A stretch of DNA of 64,000 bases, from positions 1,788,509 to 1,852,508 of the forward strand of contig NW_025954961.1 in NCBI RefSeq assembly GCF_022376445.1. Direction: 5' to 3'. This document shows, in pieces, positions 23,426 to 35,600 of this stretch. Position 1 is the stretch's first letter, and each line of letters starts with the position of its first letter. Below the pieces are notes generated by a model that saw nothing but the letters and a program-made list of their open reading frames with translations, was not told the DNA's origin and did no database searches. The position numbers were made by a program, and so were the translations under genes. This DNA is from Fomitopsis serialis (lineage: Eukaryota > Basidiomycota > Agaricomycetes > Polyporales > Fomitopsidaceae).

Positions 23426-26400
23426 ATGCCGAAACCCACCATCATCCAAGCCCTGCTAGGCCGTCCGTCTCAGCATTATTCCCTTCCCCAGCAGAAGAAC
23501 TACCACTACACAAAGCACGAGCTTATCCGTGCCGCCACCGAAGATCGACATGGGAGTGAGGCCGGCCCTTCTCACAGACCATACAGCGCTTCTCCCACAC
23601 CCGCGTCACCTCCACAACCACGCCCAGCGCCCGCTCATGGCCAGCACGAGCACCGTCGCTCCCCCAAGAGGCGACGCACGTTGAGCCCGCCGAACGTGGC
23701 TCGGAGGACGCTTCGGATCCGGAGGTGAGTGTCGGCGCGCCCTGACGCGATCGTACCGGCTAGTTGGCATGGAAAACTGGCTTATCTTATGCCCATTTTA
23801 TCTTTGATGTTCCTTCCTACTAGTATTTTGCTAGCCGATCCGTTATCCACGAGATCGCGTCGACCGAAGCATCATCACAGAAGCAGAAGGCCGACCGGTA
23901 CCATGCTGCTGCTCCATCGCCATACTTAAGTCCCGCTGCTACCCAGGTTCCTCAGCTCGGCGCCCTGTCGACCTCACCGTCGGCCTTACCGGCGACACTC
24001 TCGACGACGACAGCGAGGTCTATTACACCCCCTCCTCGTCTCTCGCCCCCTCGCCCCAGGCATTGACCGTCGTCGAAGCCATGTTGCTCGAACCTCAAGC
24101 ACTTGCGACTGCCCTTCTTCCCATTCATGGCCGGCCCAAACTCAAGTCCTCCATAGCGCCCCCGACGCTCTCGCGGGATTCGTCCTTCGACCTGGACCTG
24201 GACTTTGCAATAACGCCCGGTCCATTGTCGCGCAATTCCTCAGAGGATGAGCCACCACCGTCGGCAGTAGTCTCCCGGTCCTCTTCAGATTCTTCCCTTC
24301 ATCTTCTTCCGCTCTATCTGTGTCTCCTCCTGTATCTGACCAAGATGTGCGTCAATCTTTGATTCCGGTGCAACTACTTCCACTCGCATGACTACGCCGT
24401 TGGGTTCTACTATGGGGTCGGCCGGCCCGTCAAAGTCGGATGAAGGCCACAGCGAATCTATAACGATTATCTCTGCGTCGCGCAAGGCTCGTGCTTTGAG
24501 CATCGATCTCTCTCCAGCTTCTCTCCAGCCTCCGGTCCGTCATGAGCGTCGCCACTCGCAGCCTACGACGTCTCTCCGCACGGACGAGGATTGGGCCAAG
24601 GACGTCCGTTGGCTTGTCCCCCCTGGTTCCGCGCCCACCACACCCAGTCGCTCCAAGCCACCACCCAACGCGGACTCGCCCGTTCGCATTGCCCGGCCTC
24701 TTCACCCGGATCTCCTCCCTCCTCTTCCGGCAGACGCGCTCCAGATCCCTGCGCCTCACCAACTCGAGCGCCAGGCGTTCCCGGACCTTACCTCCGTCGC
24801 GGGCCCGGCCCGTCCACGGCCCATCGTCCCCAAGGAGCAGCGGAACAGCCGACACTCCTCGAACCGGCACTCGAAGACGCGCATGAGCGCGCTCTGGGAG
24901 GAGGACGAGAGTGAGTACTCGGACTACGGGCAAGCAGCGCGGATGTCAGTAGGGCGAGTACGCCCGCGCCGACGCCGTTGGGAAGCTACATGGCGTGCGC
25001 AGCTCGACGCCGCCGATGGATGGGGTTATGCGGGGATGGGCGCGACGAGCGGGCCCGTCGTCACCTCGGGCGTAGGCGCTGTGGGCCATGGCCCGCTCCA
25101 CCCAGAGTTCAGGAGCTCGCTGCACCGCCGGCCGTCCATGTCTGAATCGGACCTGCTCGACCGGTTCAAGCGCGAGCCTGAGCCGCCCTCCCGACGGAGT
25201 CGCCCGATATGAAGTTTCAGGACTATGCGCGTCGTCGTCGGAACCATCTGCGTTCGGTCTCGCTGTCGAACCCTTCTGCGCCGTCCCTGGGCCAGCAGGT
25301 CTCATTCAGCAGCTCGCTGCCTACCCATTCGATCCCGCACCCTTCCCGTGTCCGAACCCGGCCATGGATCTAGCTCGATGGGATACACGAGCCTGACGCT
25401 CCCTCGGGCCGCATACACTGGTAAGAGCGGGAAGACTAGCCTCGATGGGCAAGTCGACCTCGTGCGCTCAGGCAAGGCGCAGAGCAGCATGGCCACCATC
25501 GAGATCGTGCGCGGGGTCGCCGCGAGCGTGGGCTCCTCGCCGCTGTCCAAGACGCGCCGCCGGCTCTCGCTCAGCGTGGGCCTCGGCAAGAACGGGCGGC
25601 GGAACGAGAAGGAGAGCGAGACGCCCGCGCACCTGCGCGCGACGCTCCCGCTGCCCGTCGCGTTCACGGCGCACATACCCCCGCCGAGCTTCGTGTCAAC
25701 GGACCACATACTGGTGCAGGTCTTCGCGGTCGGCCTGGACGCGCTCGACTCGCTGATCGTGCAGGAGAAGGCGGGGAAGCGCGGGTCGGCGGGCTCGGTG
25801 AGGGGGAAGAAGAGGGGGTTCATCCCTGGACGGAGCTTCGTGGGCCGTGTGGCTGAGTGTGGGTTTGATGTTGATAGTGCGGTGTGCAAGAGGGGCGAGT
25901 GGGTCGTCGGGCTGTTGGACGTGCGCAAGGTGCGCCTCATTCTGCTCATCTTATCTTCATATTCACTGAGTATCTCTGTGCAGTGCGGTGCGCTTGCGGA
26001 GTACGTCGTCATCGAGCGACATCGCATGTGCCGGTGCAAGCAGCCGCGTACGAAAGGCGCGACGCTCTTCCCGCCTCGTCAGCGTACGCGTACGCGTACA
26101 CTGTCGCTCCCGTCTCAGGGCAACGCATCTGAGCCATCAGCACCACCTCCCGCACCCAACCAGCTCACCCCTCAGGATCTCGCCCTCATCCCGCTCTGTG
26201 GCGTCCCCGCTCATCGCGCCGTGCGCTCCTTCGCCGAGGTGATCGCCGCACGGAAGGGCAGGGGCAGTCGCGCACGTATCCTCATCCTTAACGCGCACGA
26301 TGGCGCAGGCGCGATAGCCCTGCAGATGCTTGCCAAGAAAAAGGTGAACGTGTGCGCCCAGGTCCCCGAGTCGGCCGTGCGGGACATGGATGAGAGTGAG

Positions 26401-27099
26401 GAGTCGTCGGAGGGGAGCAACTCCGGGGCGTCGCTGACGCGGCGCGAGCGTGTCGAGGCGCGGATCAGGGGCTGGGGCGCCGAGGAGGTCTTCGTCGGCG
26501 AGCCGCTTGCCGTGCTGGAGCAGATGTTCGACGAGGAAAAGTCGTTCGACGGGGTCCTGGACACCGTCGGCGGTGTGGAGATCTGGGAGGCGGCGCAGAG
26601 GCTGTTGGCGTCGTACCCCTCCATGTCGTGTGCGGTCTCGGACGCGGAGGATGGTGGCGACGAGGGGCGCAAGAGGAAGACCTTCGTCTGCCCCGCGCAG
26701 TTCACCACGCTGATCGGCGACATGCCCTCGCGCGCGATCCCAAGTGCAAACGAGAACATCCGTCTCGGGCTGCGTTCCCTGCGTCGTGCGGTCTCGACGA
26801 GTCAAGCACCCGCGAAGGGCGGGCGCAAGCGGGCCAAGGTCAAGCGGATGGTTGGGTACGCGTGGGTGAGCGTCGCCGCTGAGGTCGACGAGGGCGAGGA
26901 CGTGCGGCACTCGCTCGCCACGGCGTTGGAGATGGTCGAGGGCAACAAGGTGCGGCCGTGGGTGGGCGCGGAGGAGGATGAAGACCGGGTCGTCACGTTC
27001 GAGCGTGCCCCGGAGGCCTTCAGGCGCGCTGCGGACGGGCCGCGCGGTGTGCTCCAGGATGCGGGCACCTGCGTCGTCAAAATCGGCGCGTGGTCTTGA
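23426..27099 (+). CDS. MDR-fold (GroES/Rossmann) protein with long disordered N-terminus
   Basis: Starts MPKPTIIQALLGRPSQHYSL at 23426. The first 2 kb encode Ser/Pro/Arg-rich disordered sequence (LDLDFAITPGPLSRNSSEDE, DEDWAKDVRWLVPPGSAPTT, MSALWEEDESEYSDYG, RRPSMSESDLLDRFKREPEP). The C-terminal part resembles medium-chain dehydrogenase/reductases: LRATLPLPVAFTAHIPPPSF, DHILVQVFAVGLDALDSLIV, KKRGFIPGRSFVGRVAECGF, CGALAEYVVIERHRMCR, LALIPLCGVPAHRAVRSFAE, ARILILNAHDGAGAIALQML, FDGVLDTVGGVEIWEAAQRL, CPAQFTTLIGDMPSRAIPSA, VTFERAPEAFRRAADGPRGV. A Gly-rich Rossmann turn (DGAGAIA) is kept; zinc ligands are not evident, so a quinone-oxidoreductase-like or non-catalytic role is possible. A 54-nt intron fits 25930-25983. 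Frames slip near 24290, 24360, 25190 and 25375. The 5' exon structure is uncertain. Confidence 0.7.
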
Positions 27100-27521
27100 G
27101 CCCTGGGCGAAGACGACAACGACATGACTGATCACCGGTGCAGAGGGCACCCACGTCTTTGCTGATTAATTTACGACTCCTGCTCGCTGTCGGTGCTATG
27201 TGGCACGCAGCGGGCTACGTTCTCTTTTTATACACCCTGTCGGGTTGTCTCCATGCATTTACTTTGGTATTTTTCAATGCATCGAGTTGTACCATCCTCC
27301 CCCCTGTGGCCTGCCGTATCGTTAGCACTTCACCCCTTTCACTGCACAACCACTATGTTATTACACATGCACGGTAGATAGTGACGACCCATAGACAGTC
27401 ATAGACGGTTTAGGGACTAGATCATTGGTTCCCAACCTGTAGTTAAGTAGTAGTTTCTCCCGGAATACATTGACAGGATTGACAGAACATGCGCGATGTG
27501 AAGGCTAAGTACAACGAAACG
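27100..27521. other. Convergent 3' spacer
   Basis: About 420 nt between the stop of the MDR-fold gene (plus) and that of the Nug1-like gene (minus). AT-richer around 27280-27480. No gene is recognised. Confidence 0.4.
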
Positions 27522-29738
27522 TTAAAAGAACTTGCTGAAGTCGTATGTCTCCTCGCCATCCTTCGATGCTGACGGCTGCTTCGCCTTCTTGGATGAGTTG
27601 GCGATTTTCTTCATCGCTGCGGCGACGGAGGGCGTCTTCTGCGTTTTAACGGGCTTCGCCTTAGGTGCAGGCTTAACTTTTGCTTGCGCGCGAGTATCCT
27701 GCTTCGTTTTAGCAACGGAGGGCTTGGAACCCGCTGCAGACCGCGCTTGCTTGGTACCCTTGGGCTCTGCTGCAAACGCGACCTTCTTGACAGCGCGGGG
27801 AGGAGACTTCTGGCCGGCTCGTTTCCGCTTGCCAGGTGCGGGTGCAGGTTCCTCTTCATCGTCTGCATCTTCGTCCGACGCATTTTCTTCATCCTCATCA
27901 TCTTCCACGTCCTCGCCGGATTCTTCCAGCTCGTCCACCTCATCGTTATCATCGTCCTCATCCTGGTCCTCATCCTGGTCCACGCCGAAGTAAGGTATCT
28001 CCAGCGCGACTTCCCTGCTCTCGACTTCACCGGGGCTCATCCTGACCGTGCCCCGGGACTTCCGCATCTCCTTCCTTGTGTCCAGCCGAGACAGGATCTC
28101 GTCATTCTTCGCGTACACATCCGCAAAGCTCCCATCCTGAGCGGGGACGGTGGACGGGGCTGACGGAGGTCTCGTGTAGCGCGGGAACTTGCCTGTGCTC
28201 CAGTCACGGAGGACAATGCGGGAAGCGACGGCGAGGTCGAGGACGCCGCCCTGTTCGTTCGATACGTCAGCACTTAGAAGACGATATTTAGTTAAGTAGC
28301 TGGATCAACACGCACCTTCTTTACTAGCCCGTTCGCACGAGCGACGCCGGCCAAAAACGCGTTTGCATCCCCAGCCGCGAACGCAGGGAGGTTGTAGAAG
28401 AGCATGAGATCTTCCTTGTCAGCGCGAGAGACCAGCTCAGCAACTGGGATAGGTCAGTACCGGCGATCAGCTAGATATGTAGGAGCGCACATACCGACTG
28501 GTGCTGGGTCCTTGAGCCGCTCTACCTTGCCCCTGTTGCGCTGCAGGATGTCTCGAGCACGGAGGCGCTCGAGCTCGTCTGCGGAAAGCTCGCTCGGTGT
28601 TTGCCATGCGAGACCGGGTGTGTCGATGATGCGGACACGCTTGCCCTCCGTCTCTAGGGAGGTCTCTTGAGGGTAAGCGGTCGTTGTGGGGCCATCCTGC
28701 GGCGACGAGGTCAGTTTGTAGGTAGGCAGGGCTGCCTTGCGGAGGAAACAATTGATGAAGGAGCTTTTTCCGGCCTGCAAACGAGTCAGCATGATATCTA
28801 GGTAAGGGAAATAGGATGTGTACGTTGGTCAGTCCGACTACGGCGACAACGAGGCACTGTCTCCTCCTTCTCCTGTGCCCACTGCCCAGGACCTGCATGA
28901 CGCTGTCGACGCCCCAAGCATCGTCCGCCCGTTCCTTGTCTTTGCCTTTGCCAGTTGGCTCAGCCGCGGTGGGCAGGAAGACGGAAGCGGAGCGGAAGAG
29001 GACGGTGGGATGTTGAGCGCGCAGAGACGTCGCCCACTCTTGTACGGCTTCCCGAGGGCACGCATCTACATCCTCGGCTTAAGAAAGCACAGATCCGACG
29101 AAGACACCATCGTACGCACCGACTTTGTTCAGACATAAGAACTTCTTGTCCTTGGCGCCTCCTCCAGAGAGGCGCTCCTACACCGCAACGGATCGCGGGC
29201 ATCCAAGACCTGGACGACACGTCCACCGCTGCAGTACCGAGCACAGGTCAGGCAGTTCCGGTTCGCCAGGACGGGGATGTCGTCGTCGGTGGCGTCTGCT
29301 TGCTCTTGAGCGGCGCTGCTGTGCTCGTGCCCTTCTCTTTCGCATCGACATCTCCCGCGCTCCGCTCTCCCGCCTGCGCCTTTGCCGCTTTCTTCTCCTC
29401 CTTACGTGTCCTTCTCCTCTGCAGTCTGATGAGATGTGTAAGTGAAAAAAGACTTGGAACGGCGCGGCAGCATGACATACTCGTCTGCGCTCCTGCGCGA
29501 CCTCCGCTAGGATCTGGTCCTTGTACGGAAAGTTGTTCGGGATGCCGGGGTCCTTAGGATGTCCTACCCCACCCGAGTGAGTCTGAGCATCCGTGAGAGA
29601 CCGAGAGCACCACGCACTCGTTTTCCATTGCTGGTTCTTCTTCTCTGCTTTCTTCCTTTTCTTCTTAGTCTCCGCGACCTTGTGCTTGATCTTTTCACGC
29701 TGGTTCGTTGTCCCTCGCCTGGTCGTCCTGGCAGACAT
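27522..29738 (-). CDS. NUG1: Nucleolar GTPase Nug1/GNL3 (nucleostemin family)
   Basis: Circularly permuted GTPase for 60S ribosome assembly and export in the nucleolus. Minus strand from 29738: MSARTTRRGTTNQREKIKHK followed by a Lys-rich coiled coil (VAETKKKRKKAEKKNQQWK), PKDPGIPNNFPYKDQILAEV, then the G4-like FLCLNKVDACPREAVQEWA, AQHPTVLFRSASVFLPTAAE, the P-loop AGKSSFINCFLRKAALPTYK, GPTTTAYPQETSLE and the G3 motif RIIDTPGLAW, so G4 comes before G1 as the family requires. RNRGKVERLKDPAP and LFYNLPAFAAGDANAFLAG follow, then an acidic and Lys/Ala-rich tail ending in YDFSKFF at 27522. Introns split VGLTN|AGKSS and NKV|DACPR. Small frame slips occur around 28850-28900 and 29300-29420. Confidence 0.85.
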
Positions 29739-30957
29739 GGTCAGCTTAGCTCAGGGATTACGTGTTCTGACAACTGACTTTTGCGTATGCGCGGCATGAT
29801 AGGGGAACGGAGGGAGGTGCGTGCGACGCTGCAGCTACGAGCCCTGCAAAAGCGGTAAATTCTGTTCTGACTGCCCGATTGGGCCGGATCTCAGATCTGC
29901 GATCATCGCTACTCAACGCCGCCACGATTCTCCACTATTTGCCTGTTTGAGCGCCATCTCCTGGCCAAAACGCACACTGCAACTCCCGCAAACGGCCATG
30001 CGACGCTCGTCGTTATGCCGATTGTTCGAATTGGAAAGCGTCGTCACATGCCATGACCATCAGCTACAACCCACTATCGATATCCAGGAGCCCGCTAGTT
30101 GCACGGACAGGATCCAAGTCCTGTCACCGCGCAGCCTAGTCCACGCCATGCATGTTGATTGAACACAACTTGCCAGGCGACACGGCCCCGTGACCTCATA
30201 AAGGCGTCGCGTCCTCGATTGACACAATCGGGAAGGGATCTCCTCCAGGCGCAGTCGAGTGCTGCCGTGCATCTGCCTCGCCTCCGACACCCTTAAGTTG
30301 CTAGCGATAATAACGGAACCTGTCCACCGCACGTAACTTACGCCCACGCGCCAGGTCAGGACCCGCGTGCCGTAAGCCTCTGTCCTCAAGCGGGCAACTG
30401 TGAACAGTACGACGCACACCATCCTCGCAGAGTAGCACCGCTACTGCATCCGTGGCAGAGGCCGGCGCGGAGCTCATATCTCGTATAGAGGCCTGCCGGC
30501 ACAGTTGGGGCTCTACCACTCGCCACAGGACTGACTCGAGGCTCTCGGTCAAGTACTACACCGGACAGACAGTCAAAAGCAACAGCCATCAATGCTGTGA
30601 ACCATCAGATGCCCAATGAACCTGCACAGGTACGCCTCCTGATCCTGCTCCATATATCAGCACGCCCACAGCAACACCGTAACACAACCACGCACCTCCA
30701 CCTCAACGCCCAGCACCGACTCTCTCAGTCGACACACCGACGAAGCTCCGTCCCAGGCTCACAGAGCACAACAAGCATGTATTGCTGACCATACAAATAC
30801 ACATTGACACAAATATACGCGTAAGTATGCTACCCTACGTCTTGCACACGAGGCGGAGCGAGCACGCGTCGTGTATCCGCGGCGCAGCTTAACAGCAGGA
30901 GGTGGGGCAAATCAAAAGTCCAAAAGACGAACAACCAACACACGCACTCTATATACC
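29739..30957. other. 1.2-kb stretch: NUG1 promoter and downstream flank of the bZIP gene
   Basis: No gene recognised on either strand. Minus-strand frames at 30060-30592 have no motif or intron pattern. The NUG1 promoter must lie next to 29739 and the bZIP terminator near 30950. Confidence 0.4.
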
Positions 30958-32646
30958 TCAGGCCTCAGTACCCATAACCCGACCGCCGCCACCGACCATC
31001 GCCGTCGCGCTCTTCCCTCCGGGCGGCATCGTTACGCTCACGCTGATCGGCGGCCCGCCGTTCACGGGGACGTGCGAGCCGTTGACACCGACGTTCGACC
31101 CGCCCATCGACACGGCGGGACCGACGGATGCCGCGCCGACGAGCGCGGATAGTCGCGAGATCTCCTCGCGCGAGGCGACCAGCGCAGCGGTGAGCCGCTC
31201 GTTCTCGTTCGACAGGTACTCGACCTTCGCCTGGAGCTGCGACAGCCACGCCTTCTTCCGCTGCCGACACTTGAGCGCAGCTATAAAGACAGTCAGCGCC
31301 CGCGGCGAAGATCGCGGCACTTCGGAGACTTACCCTGTCGATTGCGCTCCAAGAAGTTTCTCCGCTTTTCCTCCTCCGTCTCTGGCTTTTTCTGAGCCCC
31401 GCCCTTCTTCGAGGGCGGTGGGGGCGGGTCCATCATGTCATCGTCCTCTTCCTCCTCCTCACCATCCATGCTCGGCACGCTGCCTCTCCGCTGCGTCGCA
31501 CTCGATGCCGTCGACGACCGCGTCCGCTTCCCCGACGCGGGCTCCTGCGCGACCTCCGCATGCGCAGCTACCGGCGAGTCGTACGCTTTCCGCTTCGTCC
31601 CCCGCTTGTTGTTCGCCGAGGCGGTGGGGCCGGAGTAGGCGCGGGAGCGCCGTTGCCATTGGTGGTGGTAGTCGCGCTCGGGTTCGCAGCGCCGTTGGCG
31701 TTGGCGTTGCGGCGGCAGCGGCCTGGGCCTCGCGCTTCGCGAGCTCCTGGTGCGCCTGGGAGAGGAGGAAGAGGCCGTTGGCGGCAGAGTTGGTGGCGGC
31801 GTTCGAGGAGTAGCCATTGCCGTTACCATTGCCTTCTCTCGGCTGACTCTGGCCCGGTGCCTGGGGCTGGTACGCGTGCATGGAGAGCGGGGACGGGTTG
31901 GTCGTCGCGTGCGAGTGGGAATGATGCGTGGTCGAGAGGACGCCGGTGATGGCTGATAGGGTGTTGGGCGTAATGGTGCCTGCGACGCTGGAGAGGCTCG
32001 GGGTGGCTCCACTGGAGTTCTGCATCATCGCGAGGAAGGCAGCCGTATTGGGCGAGGGCGGAGGGAACGAGACGGGCCCGCCGATGAGGGGAGTGAGCCC
32101 CGTGCCCGGCGTGAGCCCCGTGCGGGAGTAAGCCGGTGCGGAAGGTGGAGGGGTCGAAGGCGGGCAGCGGCTGGTCGTTGTTGGAGTTGGGTTGGGGCCC
32201 CGCGAGCATCGCAGGGGACAGGGGCCCCGACCGCAGGAGTTTGACAGGTGCGAGCCGAGTAGCCCCAGTGTAGGAAGCGTCCGACGGGGAGGAGATCTTG
32301 CGAGTGGGGGGAGGACGGGCTTCGGAGAGGGCGGCGAGCCAGAATGGGAGCGGTCCGCCCGCTGCTGCTGGGAGGAGGGCCGGCAGGGTCATCGTTGGCG
32401 GTGGAGGGGAGGAGGCGGCGGAGGAGCGGGTGGGGGACTTTTGGAGGTGCGTACGGACGAGTCGTTGGAGGGGCGGGCGAAGGACTGCTCGAAGGGATTG
32501 GGCTCGAGGTCGAAGGTGGTCCTGCGGTTCTTGGGCAGCGCCGATGAGGACGACGGGCGGGTGTCGGGGGCGTCGGGGGCATTTGACGTCGGGCGGTCAA
32601 GGTCGGGGGACGGGATCCTGGTGGGGGCTTGGACCTGGGTGGCCAT
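30958..32646 (-). CDS. bZIP transcription factor, Atf1/CREB type
   Basis: Stress-responsive nuclear bZIP factor of the Atf1 group. Minus strand from 32646: MATQVQAPTRIPSPDLDRPT, then RTTFDLEPNPFEQSFARP, the conserved N-terminal FDLEPNPFEQSF element of basidiomycete Atf1-like proteins. A long Ser/Pro/Asn-rich middle follows (LAPVKLLRSGPLSPAMLAGP, MMQNSSGATPSLSSVAGTIT, GNGNGNGYSSNAATN), then NNKRGTKRKAYDSP and an acidic EEEEEDDDMMDPPPPP run. The bZIP is EEEKRRNFLERNRQ joined across an intron (31331-31280 region) to AALKCRQRKKAWLSQLQAKV EYLSNENERL, with N..AALKCRQRKK as DNA-contacting basic region and Leu heptads after it. The middle contains a repeated GLTPGTGLTP unit (around 32085-32130). Frame slips are likely in the middle (about 31650-31700, 32380). 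Confidence 0.85.
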
Positions 32647-35600
32647 GACGACACCGGTCTGGGACGGGATGGTGGTTTGGAGGAGGATGATGTCGTACGT
32701 GGCTGGAGGAGGATGACGGGCAAGGAAGGTGATGCAGGCGCAGGCCCATGACGAACGCTGACGTCGTTATGTATTTTCCCCCACTGGGCGGAGTTCCAAC
32801 CCCCCATCACTGCCCGCTCCTCCTCGCCCCTCCCAGATCGGACTCCCGTCACTCGTCTCGCCCCTCGTCCTCGTCCGCCCATTCGCCGGCCGCGCCCCAC
32901 CAGCTCCACTCGGACGCTGCCATTCGCCTCCCGCTGCCCTCAGCAGGTCGCCGCGACTCGGGGTAGTCCGGGGTCCTCCCGCCATATGTTCGGCATCTTA
33001 CGTGAGCGGCGTGCGAGTGGAGAGAGTTGCCTCGCGCCCGCCTCGTCTCCCACCGCCTGCGCCGCCTCCCGCCTCTGTGCTGCCTGCGCGGCCCAGCACA
33101 GCCATCCCGCCGGTCCGTGCGCGTCCCAGAGAGAAACCAGCAGGCCTGGCGGTGGCTGATCGCCCGCGACGCCGTGCTGTCCCTTCGTGCTATCGGCGCG
33201 CGTGATCTGGCCCAGGCCCGTCCCCGCCTCTGCCGGCAGCCCTCTTCGGCGAGTCGTCCCTTCTGGCAAGGCGCTGCTCGCATGCCCAGAAGGCCCTCCT
33301 TCCCAATATACTTGCAATCTTGACCCAATCTCAACTATCGATCCGAACGCATTCAAATCCCACCTCCTAGGATTGGGCCCGCTGTCGTGACACGGATGAT
33401 CGAGCACAGGCGACACGCCTCGTCCGTGTCGTCTGTCTGCATCCCATGTACATGTCGCGTGCTGCTGAGTACCCGCGTTCAGTCCCGCTGCTAGCCTATC
33501 TTGAATGAACGCTCCGGGCTCGCCTGCGCCGGATTGCTGGTCCTGGTCTCGCGCGAACGTGCAGCCCTCGCTATGAATGCAATCGCGACGCGGCCACGGA
33601 GATGCGCGCCCCTTCCGAGCTTCCGTTCTGGGGATGCTGCGAACAGAGCTACTTCTCCACTGCTCCAAAGCACGCACGCTCGGTCATACGTGACGCTCAT
33701 CTCGAGGCTTATCACGCCTGCTTCTCAACACTCTATGGCGGTCGCCCGCCGCCCAGAGCCTGATAGCCATCGACGTCCTTCCCATGCCAACGCAGACAGC
33801 CCGGCGTCTTCGCGTGTGCTTCCTCACCCACTGCGCAGAGAAGCCCTCCCCGGCCTGCTGACTTGCCCACCCAGGCCGTCCCAGCTCCCCAATCCGTGAC
33901 GAGGCCACGCCGCGCCCAGCCCGTTCGAAGGATCCTCCCCGGGGTGCCCCTTCTCGCGGATGCTTAACGCGGCCCATCCCCGGTTCCTGGCAGCCACGTG
34001 CGGCCCTTCGCGTGCCCGCTTTCCCATTGTCCGATCGACTTGTATGCTGCCCGGAGCGGTTCCCGTCCGCGCCGCCCCTTCTGCTCCGGAGGGCGCGTCG
34101 CACGCTGCTGATCAGCTGCGTGCTGCACGCACGGTAGCGCTGCCTCGAGCCCGCCATCTTGTCGGGCCATGTCAGTATGTGCGTAATTCTGAGGTGGATG
34201 CCCTGTCCGAGAGACTGCAGTCACATTGCTGCTTGCGATCCCACGCTGCCGGATTGCGTGAGCACCCTCTGGTGGAGACAGGCCACCCATCCACACCGCA
34301 CAGTCAGCTCTCTATCCCCCGGTAAACAAATTCGCACTCACCCTAGCTGCTTCACGCCCCACCGCTGTCTTGCAGCCATCGCTCACGCAGCACGGCACCA
34401 GCGCCGCTGCTCGCCGCCAGCGACGGCACCGCACACGGCGCATCGCCACCCGACGAGGCAGGCACATCCGCCCGCGCGCGTCCGGAAAGGTATTGCGCCC
34501 GCCTTCCATCGCGTAAAAGATTGGCTACGCCAGATGTCGATCGCACCGACTGTCCTGTACAGCCTCCGCCGCCCGCGCGACCCCGGGCCTTGCACCGATC
34601 CCTGCTCGATCCCCGAAGCAGCGCGGATCTCGCGCTCTATCTCGCCGGCCTCGTCGCTGGTACTGAGTGCGGCGAGGCTCAGCTTCACCGCCAACTGCGC
34701 CCGTCCGTCGGGGGCTGTACATAGTGGTCGAGGCTCGAGCTCGACGATCGGGCGCAGGCGCGCGGGGGTCGTTCCCTGGGCCCTGGCGCGGCGGGCCACG
34801 GGTGTCGGTGTGGACGGTGACGTTCCGACGAGATGCGGGATCTGGTCGCGCTCGCGTGGGTCGCCGCCGCTCGGGTTGCTTGCCGCGAAGCTCGCGGTGC
34901 GCTCGCCACCCTCGCAGCCATCCCGCGGCGTCATTCGGAGGCTATTCTGCCTGAACCTGCTCCCTGAAGCTGAAGCGTGGCCAAACAGCCGGGCCCTTTT
35001 CCAGGGGTGTCCTTCCCCCTCTGCGCGCGGGGACTGGGCTGGTGACGACGGCGGACCCTGGCGGGCGTCCGGCATCGTACGCGTGGGTGCGTAATGTTTG
35101 GTAACAAATAAATGAAAGTAGCTCTGCCGTGGTGGAGCGGATGCGATGCGACCCTGAGCCTGAACCGTGCGGAAGCTGGGGACGGTCTGGAACAGGTCCG
35201 CGCCTCAATTTCACGGTCGGCGTATACATGCCCCGCCCCGCCCGCGGATGTTAAGCTCGGAGGCGCATCGGGCGGTCGGTAGGATCTGGATCTCGACCGT
35301 CGTGGCTGTTGCCGCTCAGCCCGGAAAACCTGCATCACCAGTGCCCAAACCGTTCCCGACGACGGACGTAGCCCGTAACGGTCGGCATAGGGATATGTAC
35401 TCATTTACGTCCCGTAGCCGTACACTGTACGTCGGGTCGATCGGTGCCTCGCAGTCGCGAACCTGCCTAAATTTGATCTATAGAGCCTATTATTACAAGG
35501 CTTCTGAGCCTGTCAATTTGGTACATGCTAATGACAGATCCGATCACTACGAACGTATATGGCAGTGCATTGCTTGCACTCGAAAGGGATTGGTAAACTG

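Noticed and set aside
26137..27150. A 337-codon minus-strand frame opposite the MDR-fold gene
   Set aside because: It is the mirror of a real, motif-bearing plus-strand exon with high third-position GC.
32025..32909. A 294-codon minus-strand frame overlapping the bZIP gene
   Set aside because: It is out of frame with the Atf1-like protein and consists mostly of Pro, Arg and Ser.
34159..35094. A 311-codon plus-strand open frame, the longest in the gap
   Set aside because: It overlaps an equally long minus-strand frame in GC-rich DNA, has no motif, and is rich in Arg, Ser and Pro as expected from chance.
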